Shown: piece after piece, positions 8,077 through 16,682 of the stretch
Position numbering within the stretch: position 1 is the first letter of the stretch
Layout: every line of letters starts with the position of its first letter
Source: Mobilicoccus massiliensis
Lineage (GTDB): Bacteria; Actinomycetota; Actinomycetes; Actinomycetales; Dermatophilaceae
NCBI RefSeq assembly: GCF_000826525.2
Contig: NZ_LN651328.1
Span: forward strand, 204,432-268,431
DNA: 64,000 nt
Direction: 5' to 3'
Translations under genes and position numbers: made by a program
The notes under the pieces: model-generated
Databases searched by the model: none
Told to the model about the DNA's origin: nothing
What the model saw: only the letters and a program-made list of their open reading frames with translations

Positions 8077-10389
8077 ATGCCCCCCTTCGACCCCGGTACG
8101 ACGCTCGCCGGGCTGCCCCCGTCGGCGCCCCGCGTCGCCGGTCGTCGTGTTTTCGTGGCTCGCAAGGGAACCGGGGTGCCGTGGCCGGAGTGGGCCGCTC
8201 CGGAGGTGCGCCGTGCCTTCGAGGCCCGGGGTGTTCGAGCGCTCTACAGCCATCAAGCGCATGTCGCGGAGCACCTGCACGCGGGTCGGCACTGCGTCGT
8301 CGCGACCGGCACCGCGTCGGGCAAGAGCCTCGCCTACCTGCTGCCCGCACTCTCCGCCGTCGTCGGGCCACCCGGAGCCGCCCCGTCGACGATGCTCTAC
8401 GTCGCCCCGACCAAGGCGCTCGCGGCCGACCAGTTGGCGCACGTCGAGGCCCTCGGGATCCCCGGCGTGCGCGCCGCGCTCTACGACGGCGACACCCCGA
8501 CCGACGAACGGGCGTGGATCCGGCGGCACGCGAACGTCGTGTTCACGAACCCCGACATGCTGCACCACTCGATCCTGCCCGGGCATCGACACTTCGCTGC
8601 CTTCCTCCGCGGGCTCTCGTTCGTCGTCGTCGACGAATGTCACGCGTACCGAGGGGTGTTCGGCACCCATGTCGGGGCCGTGCTCCGGCGACTGCGGCGT
8701 CTCGCGGCGCATCATCGAGCCTCACCGACGTTCGCGTTCGCCTCGGCGACCGTGGCCCGCCCGGCGGAGCATGCCGGCGCTCTGCTCGGGCAGGACGTGG
8801 TCGCGGTGGTCGACGACGGCTCGCCTGCGGCCGAACGGACCCTCGTGGTGCTCGATCCGACTCCGACCGACGGCACGGAGCGGCGCTCCACCCTCACCCA
8901 CGCCGCAGAACGACTGGCCGACCTCGTCGCCGAGCAGGTGCGCACGGTCGTGTTCACGCGGTCGCGCGCCGGCGCCGAGGTGGTCGCCGAGACGGCCCGC
9001 CGCCGCCTGCTCGAGCGCGGCGCCGATGCGACTCTGGCGTCGACCGTCGCCGCCTACCGCGGGGGTTATCTGCCGGAGGATCGCCGAAGGCTCGAGCGGG
9101 ATCTGCGTGAGGGGCATCTGCTCGGGGTGGCCTCGACGAGCGCGCTGGAGCTCGGGATCGACGTGAGTGGTCTCGATGCCGTGGTCCTTGCCGGTTGGCC
9201 CGGAACCACGGCGGCGTGGTGGCAGCGCGCCGGGCGGGCCGGACGGTCCGGCCGCGACAGCCTCGTGTTGTTCGTCGCCGACGAGGATCCGCTGGACACC
9301 TACCTCGTCGCCCATCCCGAGGCGTTGTTCGACCGCCCGCTCGAGGCGTGCGTGACCTCCCCGGACAACCCCCACATCCTCGGACCGCACCTGCTCGCCG
9401 CCGCGTACGAGCTTCCTCTGCGACCGGAGGAGACGATCTTCGGCCCTGCAGCGCCCGCGTTGCTCGATCGACTCACCGCGGCGGGACTGTTGCGTCGGCG
9501 ACCGGTCGGGTGGTTCTGGACCCGAGACGAGCGCCCCACCGACGAACTGCCGATTCGCGGGGTGGGGGCGCAGATCGCCATCGTCGAGGACGCGACCGGA
9601 CGTGTCATCGGCACGGTCGACGCCGCACGAGCCGACGCGGCGGTGCACACCGGGGCGGTGCATCTGCACCAGGGACGCACCTACGTCGTGCGTTCCCTCG
9701 ACCTCGACGGGGGCAGTGCCCACGTGGCCGAGGGCGACCCGGGCTGGACCACGATGGCCCGCTCCGTCAGCGCCTTCGACATCCTCGACGTCGCCCGGTG
9801 CCGCGAATCGGGATCGGTCACCACGAGCACCGGGCGGGTCTGCGTGCGCAATCAGGTCACGTCGTTCCTGCGGCGCCTGCCCAGCGGTGAGGTGCTCGGT
9901 CAGCATCCCCTCGACCTGCCCGAGCGCAAGCTGACGACGTGCGCGGTCTGGTGGACCCTCACCCCCGAGCTGCTCGCCGAGGCCGGCGTCGACCCCCGCG
10001 ACGTGCCCGGCTCGTTGCACGCCGCCGAGCACGCGATGATCGGGCTGCTGCCGCTGCTCGTCGCCGCCGACCGCTGGGACATCGGTGGGGTCTCCACGGC
10101 CGTGCATCCCGACACGGGCCTGCCCACGGTGATGATCTACGACGGCCACCCCGGCGGCGCGGGCTTCGCCGCGGAGGGATACGCCCGCGCCCGGGAGTGG
10201 ATCGAGCGCACCCGGGAGGCGGTGAGTGCGTGCCGGTGCGAGTCCGGATGCCCGTCCTGCGTGCACTCGCCCAAGTGCGGCAACGGCAACGAGCCCCTCG
10301 ACAAGGCGGGCGCCGTGGCTGTGCTCGACCTGCTGCTGATGGCCGAATCCCGCGACGACACGGGTGTTCTCGCCGCCGGTGACGTTTGA
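8077..10389 (+). CDS. DEAD/DEAH-box helicase with C-terminal DUF1998 zinc-binding domain (MrfA/YprA-like)
   Basis: 770 residues. Q-motif region SHQ at 58-60, Walker A GTASGKS at 78-84, Walker B DECH at 186-189, SATV in motif III, and a helicase C domain with STSALELGIDVSGLD and QRAGRAGRSG (motif VI). The C-terminal DUF1998 region holds a four-cysteine cluster, CRCESGCPSCVHSPKCG, near residue 725, as in MrfA/Hrq1-type 3'-5' DNA helicases linked to repair of mitomycin-type damage (family knowledge). Rv3649 is the recalled counterpart at this position in M. tuberculosis. It is divergent from the STAS gene. The function of this copy is inferred from family. Confidence 0.88.
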   Translation: MPPFDPGTTLAGLPPSAPRVAGRRVFVARKGTGVPWPEWAAPEVRRAFEARGVRALYSHQAHVAEHLHAGRHCVVATGTASGKSLAYLLPALSAVVGPPGAAPSTMLYVAPTKALAADQLAHVEALGIPGVRAALYDGDTPTDERAWIRRHANVVFTNPDMLHHSILPGHRHFAAFLRGLSFVVVDECHAYRGVFGTHVGAVLRRLRRLAAHHRASPTFAFASATVARPAEHAGALLGQDVVAVVDDGSPAAERTLVVLDPTPTDGTERRSTLTHAAERLADLVAEQVRTVVFTRSRAGAEVVAETARRRLLERGADATLASTVAAYRGGYLPEDRRRLERDLREGHLLGVASTSALELGIDVSGLDAVVLAGWPGTTAAWWQRAGRAGRSGRDSLVLFVADEDPLDTYLVAHPEALFDRPLEACVTSPDNPHILGPHLLAAAYELPLRPEETIFGPAAPALLDRLTAAGLLRRRPVGWFWTRDERPTDELPIRGVGAQIAIVEDATGRVIGTVDAARADAAVHTGAVHLHQGRTYVVRSLDLDGGSAHVAEGDPGWTTMARSVSAFDILDVARCRESGSVTTSTGRVCVRNQVTSFLRRLPSGEVLGQHPLDLPERKLTTCAVWWTLTPELLAEAGVDPRDVPGSLHAAEHAMIGLLPLLVAADRWDIGGVSTAVHPDTGLPTVMIYDGHPGGAGFAAEGYARAREWIERTREAVSACRCESGCPSCVHSPKCGNGNEPLDKAGAVAVLDLLLMAESRDDTGVLAAGDV

Positions 10390-10453
10390 CAGGAGCCCGG
10401 CTCTTGGACAAAAGTCCAGACACCGAGCCCCCCACCATCCCAGGACGGATCAC

Positions 10454-11533
10454 GTGGCCTCCGCTTCTTCCCCGCACGGCGACTCTCGCCTCGATGCCCT
10501 CGCCGATCCCTCTGCGCCGCACCCGGACCCGGTGAGTGAGACACGGATCGAGTCCACGACTCGGACGGCGACGTCGACCCCGGCGACGTCGGAGCCGGCC
10601 GTCGCGGACGAGGCGAGTCCTCGCCCCGAGTGGACCGCCCCGATGGTCAGGCCGCGCGAACGCCGGCCGCGGTCCGGCTGGCGGTCGTCGGCCTACACGA
10701 TCTCGGGTGGGCATTGGAACCCCGGGCTGTCGGCCAAGGAGGCCCATGAGCGCGATCGGGAGGCCCGCATCGCGACGCAGTTGCGCGGACGGCACGTCAC
10801 CGCGTTCTTCTGCCTCAAGGGCGGCATCAGCAAGACGTCGACGACGGCGGCGACCTCCATCGCGTTGGCCGACCTGCGGCCCGACCCGGTGTTCGCCATC
10901 GACGCCAACCCCGACGCCGGTGACCTCGCCGAGCGGGTGGTGGGGGCCAAGCTCGCGGGCATCTCGCGCCTGGCCCGAGACGTGGAGAAGGTGACGAGCC
11001 TCGACGAACTCTCGCGGTACACGGCGACGAGCGGCCGGCTGACGGTGCTGCCGGGCGAGCCGAACCCGACGCTGGGCAACTCGCTCAGCTCTCGCGACTT
11101 CGAGAACATCATGCGCGTGGTGCAGCGGTACTACTCGTTCGTGCAGATCGACTGCGGAACGGGTGTCACGCACCCGCTCATGGCGGGCATCCTCCGGTTC
11201 GCCAACACCGTCGTCATCCCGGCCGCGTGGTCGATCACCGGCGCGAAGCGCGCGGCGGAGTCGATCGAGTGGCTCGAGGACAACGGTTTCGAGCATCTGG
11301 CCCGCACCTGCATCGTCGTGCTCACGGCGAAGGACATCGTGAGCAAGTCGGTGGACAAGGAGGCCGTCACGCAGCACCTGTGGAAGGCGGGGGACCTCAT
11401 CGTCGTCCCCTCCGACCCGCACGTCGCCGACGGCGCCCTCCTCGAATGGGACCAGCTCAAGCCGGCGACCCGTGAGGCCTACCTCGACATCGCCGCCGCC
11501 ATCACCGGGCGGTTCGGACGCCACCACCGCTGA
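10454..11533 (+). CDS. MinD/ParA-like ATPase of the ESX-associated type
   Basis: 359 residues. An acidic, Ser/Thr/Pro-rich N-terminal 70 residues is followed by a signature met in MinD-like proteins of ESX secretion loci (GGHWNPGLSAKEAHERDREAR). The nucleotide site is a deviant Walker A, KGGISKTST: the signature lysine is kept, but the glycine before the catalytic lysine is Ser. DANPDAGDLAERV follows. No ESX genes are in the window; the next genes are the Tad cluster, with which the 3' end overlaps by 32 bases convergently. GTG 10454 is chosen because AGGA lies about 8 bases upstream; a longer open frame from 10364 overlaps the helicase gene. Confidence 0.75.
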   Translation: MASASSPHGDSRLDALADPSAPHPDPVSETRIESTTRTATSTPATSEPAVADEASPRPEWTAPMVRPRERRPRSGWRSSAYTISGGHWNPGLSAKEAHERDREARIATQLRGRHVTAFFCLKGGISKTSTTAATSIALADLRPDPVFAIDANPDAGDLAERVVGAKLAGISRLARDVEKVTSLDELSRYTATSGRLTVLPGEPNPTLGNSLSSRDFENIMRVVQRYYSFVQIDCGTGVTHPLMAGILRFANTVVIPAAWSITGAKRAAESIEWLEDNGFEHLARTCIVVLTAKDIVSKSVDKEAVTQHLWKAGDLIVVPSDPHVADGALLEWDQLKPATREAYLDIAAAITGRFGRHHR

Positions 11534-11945
11534 CGGCTGCTCCGGCCGGCGCGCGGGCACGCGCCGCGGCGACGGGCGCAGACGAGAGCGGTCGCTCCGG
11601 CCCGGCACGAGCCCGTGCGCGCGCCTCGCCGAAGCGAGCCGCGGCGCCGGGTGGTCGGATCGCCACCTCGATCTCGACGTCGAACCCGTCGGCCTGGCAT
11701 TCCCGGACGGTCGCACCGTGCAGGCGGGCCACCCGGCGCGCCTCACCACAGACATCACCCGCCGTAGCGGTGGCTCTGCCCGCTGCGGCGAGCGCAGCCA
11801 GATCGGCCGCCGCCCGCGCGCGGTGTGACGTCACGGCCGCCGTGGTGAGGATCAACGCGGCGACGAGCAGGGCGAGAACGACCCCGAGCAGACCGAGCGC
11901 CATCACGGTCGCGCTCCCCTGCTCATGGTCTGCTCGACGCGACAT
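11502..11945 (-). CDS. TadE-like pseudopilin/secretion-neighbourhood protein (Rv3654c-like)
   Basis: 147 residues. After a short charged N-terminus come EQGSATVMALGLLGVVLALL and a single hydrophobic helix (about residues 9-38), the type III signal-like start of TadE/F minor pseudopilins. One pair of cysteines (VCGEARR, ECQADGF) could form a disulfide outside the cell. The Ala/Arg-rich tail is low complexity. It is the last gene of the Tad transcript and its start lies 23 bases inside the preceding TadE gene. Its role in pilus assembly is inferred from position. Confidence 0.75.
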   Translation of the reverse strand: MSRRADHEQGSATVMALGLLGVVLALLVAALILTTAAVTSHRARAAADLAALAAAGRATATAGDVCGEARRVARLHGATVRECQADGFDVEIEVAIRPPGAAARFGEARARARAGPERPLSSAPVAAARARAPAGAAVSGGGVRTAR

Positions 11946-12474
11946 CGGCACGTTCCCCTTCGCCCCCGGTGAGTCTGCTCGGCCGGACCTCGGAGGCACC
12001 TCGCTCGGTGGTGCCTTCCAGAACACTCGTCGCGCGGGCGGCCGGGGAGGGCAGGGCGTCGAGCAGCGGAACCCTCAGCACCGCCGGCGCGGACACGTCG
12101 ACGACGACATCGGTGTCCACGCGGGAGATCGAGACGCGTGACCCGCGGGGGGCGGCTCGCGCGACGACAGTGCCGACCGCGTCGTCGCCCTCCCCTCGTG
12201 CGGCTGCTCGGGCGCCGGCCCGAGCGGCATCCACGCATCGCATCTGGTCGACACCGACCCGCACGGAGGTGAGGACCAGCGCCAACAGAAGGACGACGAC
12301 CGGCATCGCCGCGGCCATCTCGGCCGTCACCATTCCGCTGTCGCCCGAAGCGGCCGGCCGCGCCGCCGCGCCCGGCCGCCGGCAGGCAACGCGGGCGCGG
12401 CGGTGGGCGTGGCCCCGACGATCAGGAACCGAAGGCGTGGGCGCGGACGGCCGTCCGGGGGTGGTCGGGCGCAT
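11923..12474 (-). CDS. tadE: TadE-family pseudopilin
   Basis: 183 residues from an ATG that follows the pilin stop by one base (TGACATG), so it is translationally coupled. The first 47 residues are Arg/Pro-rich. Then comes SGMVTAEMAAAMPVVVLLLALVL, a prepilin-like cleavage site and hydrophobic helix with the Glu found at position +5 of mature TadE-type proteins. The rest is a small extracellular domain. It probably primes or decorates the Flp pilus. An internal start closer to GMVTAE (for example GTG codons near residue 30-48) cannot be excluded. Confidence 0.75.
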   Translation of the reverse strand: MRPTTPGRPSAPTPSVPDRRGHAHRRARVACRRPGAAARPAASGDSGMVTAEMAAAMPVVVLLLALVLTSVRVGVDQMRCVDAARAGARAAARGEGDDAVGTVVARAAPRGSRVSISRVDTDVVVDVSAPAVLRVPLLDALPSPAARATSVLEGTTERGASEVRPSRLTGGEGERADVASSRP

Positions 12475-12475
12475 G

Positions 12476-12715
12476 TCAGTTGCCGACGGCGAGGGCACTC
12501 GTGATGAGTTTGGTGAGCGCAGCGCTGACGGCGCTCGACTTGACGACCGCGACGAGCACGGCCGCGAACGTGCACGCGGCCAACGTGCCGACGGCGTACT
12601 CCGCCGTCGACATGCCGGCCTCGGCGGACCGGCGCAGTTCGGACCACCGCGACGCGATCCGTCGCGCGATGCGGTGGGTGATGAGTCGACGGGTGCGCAC
12701 GAGGGTGCGAGACAT
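12476..12715 (-). CDS. Flp/Tad-type major pilin (DUF4244-like)
   Basis: 79 residues. A basic leader of about 34 residues, with six Arg in RRLITHRIARRIASR, ends at EAGMSTAEYAVGTLAA. The sequence GMSTAEYAV resembles the Flp prepilin peptidase site (G, then a hydrophobic helix with Glu and Tyr at +5/+6), and a 25-residue hydrophobic stretch follows. Mature length would be about 45 residues, typical of Flp pilins. It sits after tadC and before tadE, separated from tadC by a 250-base gap holding an inverted repeat; AAAGGT precedes the ATG. Confidence 0.85.
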   Translation of the reverse strand: MSRTLVRTRRLITHRIARRIASRWSELRRSAEAGMSTAEYAVGTLAACTFAAVLVAVVKSSAVSAALTKLITSALAVGN

Positions 12716-12883
12716 GACGTGACCTTTCGTGGGGGTGGGATATCGGGAGGACACGGCGGGAGCCGCACCACCACTCTCGACTTCGACGCCGAGGGGCGGG
12801 GCACGCTCTCTCGCGCCTGGGGATGACGACGCCCCGCCCGCGCCGCTGTGGACAACGCTCGCCCGCATTCGCTCCACCGGACC

Positions 12884-12957
12884 CGCTCAGACAGGCGCTT
12901 TCACCAGGCGCCCCGGCGTGCGAAGCCGTCGACCTGCGGTGAAAGTGCCTGTCCCGG
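12884..12957. repeat. Head-to-head pair of the GGTGAAAG-CCTGTC element
   Basis: The left arm CGCTCAGACAGGCGCTTTCACC (12884-12905) and right arm GGTGAAAGTGCCTGTCCCGG (12938-12957) are inverted copies of the element that is also found at 34414-34843 and 54112-54295. The pair lies between tadC and the pilin gene inside the Tad gene string, where its RNA could fold and lower read-through. Confidence 0.8.
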
Positions 12958-12965
12958 CGGTGACG

Positions 12966-13535
12966 TCAGCCCGCGAGGATGGTCGCGGCGAGAGCACCGA
13001 CGACCGGGACGACCGTGGTCGCGACGAAGGCGGGCAGGAACGTCAGCCCCAAAGGAAGGACGAGGCGGACTCCGAGCCGCTCGGTCGCGACCTCGAGCCG
13101 CTGGTCCTCGGTGCGTCGGATGTCCTCGGCCGCGGCCGCGAGCGTGGTCGAGGGAGGCACTCCGGCCGCCTCGGCGAGTACGAGTGCACGCGCGACCGGC
13201 TGCCACGCGGCGTCCACCATGCGCCACGCCTGGTCGTCGGTGAGTCCCCAGCCGCGAGCGGCGACGACGACCGCGAGATCGGCTCCGAGCCGCCCACCTG
13301 TTCGCTCGGCGACGGTCGCCATCGCCGGCAGCACGCCCCGCCCGGAGGCCAGCACGAGCGCGAGAAGATCCGCGACGTCGGCGATCTCGACCGCAGGGGT
13401 GACCGCCGGCCTCGCCTTGGGGAAGAACCGCGCCACCCGGCCGTCGGCGCGGCCGGTCATGACGAACACCGCGGCCGCCACGAGGAGGGCGACGACGATC
13501 GCCTCGCCGGGAACGGCCGTCATGAGCTCACCCAT
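12966..13535 (-). CDS. tadC: Tad pilus inner-membrane platform protein, TadC-like
   Basis: 189 residues, a short type II secretion F-domain protein. It has an N-terminal membrane helix (about 10-26, VVALLVAAAVFVM), a cytoplasmic helical T2SSF core (VADLLALVLASGRGVLPAM through ATERLGVRL), and two C-terminal membrane segments (LPLGLTFLPAFVAT, VVPVVGALAATIL). It would form the membrane base with TadB and be driven by TadA. GAGGA precedes the ATG, which lies 10 bases after the tadB stop. Confidence 0.82.
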   Translation of the reverse strand: MGELMTAVPGEAIVVALLVAAAVFVMTGRADGRVARFFPKARPAVTPAVEIADVADLLALVLASGRGVLPAMATVAERTGGRLGADLAVVVAARGWGLTDDQAWRMVDAAWQPVARALVLAEAAGVPPSTTLAAAAEDIRRTEDQRLEVATERLGVRLVLPLGLTFLPAFVATTVVPVVGALAATILAG

Positions 13536-13545
13536 GCCGCCGTCC

Positions 13546-14346
13546 TCACCCCAGAACCGGGCCGCGGGCCACCTGCTCGACCAGCCGCCGGACCCAGATC
13601 CGACCCGCCAGCACGAGGACACCTCCGGCGACGAGACACCACCAGGCGATGGGCGAGCGGACGTAGGCCTGCATCGGGTCGACGCCGACGGCGAAGGCCA
13701 GCAGCGGGCCGCCGAGCGGCAACGCGGTGAGGATGCGAATGGTCGCGTCCGCGCCCGTGGACGCGGTCTCGACACGACGGCGATGCGCGAGCTTGGCACG
13801 GACGAGACGGGCCACGCAGGCGACCGTGTCGGCCAGCGGGCAGCCGGTGAGCGCCGACAACTGCCAGGCGCGGGCGAACAGCCGCACGTCGGGGTGGTCC
13901 CGGGCGTGGCGCGACAGAACGGCCTCCACCGAGCGACCACGGCCCAGGGCATCGCGCATGTCGGCCACCACCGCTCCACCGTCCACGACCTCGCAGGCGA
14001 GTCGCGCCGCCTCCTCCGGCGATCGCCCTGCCCGCAGACTCGGAGCGAGGACGTCGAGGAACGCCAGCAGTGCCTCGGTCTCGGACTGCTCCACCACGGC
14101 ACCGCCGGGACGTCTCCAGCCGAGTCCCAGTCCGTCGGCACGCGCCGCCACTGCCGACGGGCCTCCCGCCGGCCTCCGACCGAACACGCCCGGCGGCGGC
14201 CCACCGACGACCGAGGAATCCCCGGGTCGCCTCGCACGGACCGACGAACGCTGCAGGCCCTCGATGCGGGAGAGGGCCGCAGAGGACGGCAAGACGAGGA
14301 TCGCCGACGCGAGGGCGAGTCCGGCGAGCACCACCGCGCCCGTCAC
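13546..14346 (-). CDS. tadB: Tad pilus inner-membrane platform protein, TadB-like
   Basis: 266 residues. A membrane helix at about 3-21 is followed by a long basic linker, a T2SSF domain (EALLAFLDVLAPSLRAGRS to RRRVETASTGADA) and two C-terminal membrane segments (LPLGGPLLAFAVG, AWWCLVAGGVLVLAG). The GTG start overlaps the stop of a 41-codon ORF as GTGA. The start is supported by that coupling and by the membrane helix beginning at residue 3. Confidence 0.82.
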   Translation of the reverse strand: MTGAVVLAGLALASAILVLPSSAALSRIEGLQRSSVRARRPGDSSVVGGPPPGVFGRRPAGGPSAVAARADGLGLGWRRPGGAVVEQSETEALLAFLDVLAPSLRAGRSPEEAARLACEVVDGGAVVADMRDALGRGRSVEAVLSRHARDHPDVRLFARAWQLSALTGCPLADTVACVARLVRAKLAHRRRVETASTGADATIRILTALPLGGPLLAFAVGVDPMQAYVRSPIAWWCLVAGGVLVLAGRIWVRRLVEQVARGPVLG

Positions 14347-14468
14347 GGCTGCTCCGCGAGACGCCGCGGTTCGGTCGACACCGGTCGCGGCGCCTCGACC
14401 CGCGGTCGGGATACCGACACGACCAGACCGGCGCGGGCAACGACGAGCGCGGTGACGAACGACGCCAT
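14343..14468 (-). CDS. 41-residue small hydrophobic protein coupled between tadA and tadB
   Basis: The ORF starts MASFVTALVVARAGLVVSVS: about 20 hydrophobic residues with one Arg, then a basic Pro/Arg tail. Its ATG overlaps the tadA stop (TGATG) and its stop overlaps the tadB GTG (GTGA), so it fills the 121-base space between them exactly. This double overlap is the main evidence that it is translated, either as a small membrane protein or as a device that carries ribosomes to tadB. I recognise no family. Confidence 0.6.
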   Translation of the reverse strand: MASFVTALVVARAGLVVSVSRPRVEAPRPVSTEPRRLAEQP

Positions 14469-15604
14469 CACGGCTCCTCGGGCAGGTCGAGCAGCCCGGC
14501 GAGCAACGCGTACCCCGCCTCTCGTCGGTATCCATCCGGCGCGCGGTGAAGAGCGGGCACCACGCGCAGACCGCGCGCGCCGCCGTCGAGGACTCCGATC
14601 GAGTCGACGACTCGCGCGTGCCCGTCGCGTCGCATGTGGACTACGACCCGCAGGGCACTCGCCAACTGGCTGCGGGTGGCCTGCGGGCTCATCCCGGCGA
14701 GGGCGCCGAGCGCCTCCATGCGAGCGATGACATCGGCCGGAGCGTTGGCGTGGACGGTGCCGCAGCCGCCTTCGTGCCCGGTGTTGAGGGCGGTGAGCAT
14801 GTCGCGAACCTCGGCGCCACGAACCTCCCCGATCACGACGCGGTCGGGTCTCATGCGCAGGCTCTGCCGGACGAGGGTGGCGAGGTCGACCGCTCCCGTG
14901 CCCTCGACGTTCGGCTGGCGGGCCTGCAACGCGACCACGTGCGGATGCCTGATGGCGAGCTCCTTGACGTCCTCGACGACGAGTAACCGTTCCGTGGCGG
15001 CGACCTCGGCGAGCAGTCCGGCGAGCAGGGTGGTCTTGCCCGACCCTGTGCCACCGGTGACGAGGAAGGCGCAGCGTCGCGCGACCACGGCGCGCAGCAC
15101 CGCGGCCATCGCGGGCGTGCAGGCACCCCAGTCCTCCAGGTCGGCCAGGGTGGGCGCGCTGCGACGTGGGATGCGCAGGCTGATGTGCGGGCCGCCGTCG
15201 ACCAGCGGCGGGAGTACCGCGTGCAGACGGACGCCGGCCGGGAGCAGCCCGTCGACGTAGGGACTCGCGTCGTCGAGACGGCGGCCCGCGGCCCCGGCCA
15301 GCCGTACCGCCAGGCGGCGCAGGTCGGCGGCGTCGCCGAGGTCGACGTCGACGGGAGTCAGCCCTCCCCCACGGTCGACCCACACCCCGGTGACGCCGTT
15401 GACGAGCACATCGGTGACGCGGGGGTCCTCGACGAGGTCGGTGAGAGGGCCGCTGCCGAGCAGGGCATCCTCCATGCGGTCGGCGCGCCGGGCCACGCCG
15501 GCGGCACCGAGGACCGCCGACTCCTGGCCGACCGCGTGCGCGACGCGGGTGGGCGTCGGGCCACGACCCCGACGGATGTGGTCCCAGACGGCCGCGGTCG
15601 TCAT
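14468..15604 (-). CDS. tadA: Tad pilus assembly ATPase (TadA/CpaF family)
   Basis: 378 residues, a secretion superfamily ATPase. The N-terminal domain includes GPLTDLVEDPRVTDVLVNG. Walker A is GGTGSGKTTLLAGLL, followed by the Asp box (VVEDVKEL), Walker B (RPDRVVIGEVRGAEV) and the His box (GHEGGCGTVHAN). It is a cytoplasmic hexamer that powers pilus assembly on the TadB/TadC platform. The start overlaps the TadZ-like stop (ATGA). Rv3659c is the recalled mycobacterial counterpart. Confidence 0.93.
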   Translation of the reverse strand: MTTAAVWDHIRRGRGPTPTRVAHAVGQESAVLGAAGVARRADRMEDALLGSGPLTDLVEDPRVTDVLVNGVTGVWVDRGGGLTPVDVDLGDAADLRRLAVRLAGAAGRRLDDASPYVDGLLPAGVRLHAVLPPLVDGGPHISLRIPRRSAPTLADLEDWGACTPAMAAVLRAVVARRCAFLVTGGTGSGKTTLLAGLLAEVAATERLLVVEDVKELAIRHPHVVALQARQPNVEGTGAVDLATLVRQSLRMRPDRVVIGEVRGAEVRDMLTALNTGHEGGCGTVHANAPADVIARMEALGALAGMSPQATRSQLASALRVVVHMRRDGHARVVDSIGVLDGGARGLRVVPALHRAPDGYRREAGYALLAGLLDLPEEP

Positions 15605-16323
15605 GCGGGCCTCCGGCCGGGTCGCAGGAGTGGGTTCAAGGTGGAGAGCAGGACGTCGACGGCTCGGGCGTACGGCCCCTTGCCGGGCGGAGGACGTCCC
15701 TCGAGGATTGCGGTGGCGACTCGACCGTCGGTGGGCACGGCCCCGAGAAGCGGCAGGTCGAGAAGGCCGGCGAGCCGCTCGGGCAGGTCGGTCGTGCCCC
15801 GGTCGGTGCGGCAGGCCAGCCAGACGGCGTCATGGACGGCGTCGAGGTGGGCGAGGGAGGAGGCAGCTCCGGCGAGCGCCGGTACCGAGGTGCCCGTGAG
15901 CGCCACGACCTCGTCGCTCAGCTCGGCGACCTCGGCCTCCCACCACTCACCGGCGCGGGGAGCGTCGACGAATACGAGGTCACTCACCCGCTGGAGGGCG
16001 GCCACGGCGCTGAGCAGCACCTCGCCGGAGGGGACGACGGGTGCCTCTCTGTCGAAGGACAGCACTCCGCAGCGCCGGGACAACGGCAGCCTGCCGAAGA
16101 TCTCGGCACCGTCGAGCGTGCCCGCCGCGTCGAGCAGGTCGCGCCATCGCAGGCCGGGCTCCTCGTCGACGCCCAGGACGACGTCGAGCCCGCCGCCGCA
16201 GGGCCGGGCATCGATGGCGACGACCGCTGCGCCGTGATGGGACGCGCGAGTGGCGAGCGCAGCGGTGAGGACGGAGGCGCCGACGCCCCCGGCGGTGCCG
16301 ACGACAGAGATCACGCGAGACAT
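15601..16323 (-). CDS. TadZ/CpaE-like (Ssd-like) protein with degenerate P-loop
   Basis: 240 residues, MinD-like fold: MSRVISVVGTAGGVGASVLT, then AIDARPCGGGLDVVLG. The P-loop reads TAGGVGASV, so both the signature lysine and the catalytic lysine of KGGxGKT are gone; ATP hydrolysis is unlikely. Members of this family place the Tad machine or affect septum siting (Rv3660c is the recalled relative). It is the first gene of the Tad operon and overlaps tadA by ATGA. The ATG at 16323 is chosen because the fold starts there; the upstream open frame shows no similarity. Confidence 0.8.
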   Translation of the reverse strand: MSRVISVVGTAGGVGASVLTAALATRASHHGAAVVAIDARPCGGGLDVVLGVDEEPGLRWRDLLDAAGTLDGAEIFGRLPLSRRCGVLSFDREAPVVPSGEVLLSAVAALQRVSDLVFVDAPRAGEWWEAEVAELSDEVVALTGTSVPALAGAASSLAHLDAVHDAVWLACRTDRGTTDLPERLAGLLDLPLLGAVPTDGRVATAILEGRPPPGKGPYARAVDVLLSTLNPLLRPGRRPA

Positions 16324-16552
16324 GCCTGCAGCCTGGCGCGGGCGGGCTCCGCACCGGGAGGGCGCCGCGGCCGCCTGTGGACGGCTCTCGTGCCGCCGAT
16401 CGGGTTGTGGACGACGCGCCGTTCGCCCGCCCCGCGGATCGGGCTGACGAGCCCCTTCGACAGGGCCGGTCGGGCGCGCGACGCTGCTCCGTCCCGCGGA
16501 GCGCGCGTCACGGCCGAGGGAGAGAACAGCGCAGATCTGGAGGTGGACATGG

Positions 16553-16586
16553 GGCGGCCCCCGCTGGGGGGACAACGGGGGCCGCC
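16553..16586 (-). other. GC-rich hairpin in the predicted Tad leader RNA
   Basis: GGCGGCCCCCG (16553-16563) pairs perfectly with CGGGGGCCGCC (16576-16586) across a 12-base loop. It would lie in the roughly 320-base 5' leader if transcription starts at the promoter below. It could regulate Tad expression; no known riboswitch was recognised. Confidence 0.45.
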
Positions 16587-16653
16587 AAACGCGCCAAGCC
16601 CCGGGGGGGAGGAGCTGGTGCGCCGCGCTCAACCCGAAGGGAGCGCTGAACCC

Positions 16654-16682
16654 ATTGTGCTGGTTGGACGTCCGATTGGCAA
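16654..16682 (-). promoter_or_regulatory. Candidate sigma-70-type promoter for the Tad operon
   Basis: On the minus strand, TTGCCA (-35) is separated by 17 bases from CACAAT (-10). This is the best vegetative-type match upstream of the TadZ-like gene and lies in a locally AT-richer stretch. Confidence 0.5.

Noticed and set aside
16311..16550. 79-codon minus-strand ORF in the Tad leader
   Set aside because: No ribosome binding site, low-complexity Arg/Pro content, and it overlaps the TadZ start in another frame.
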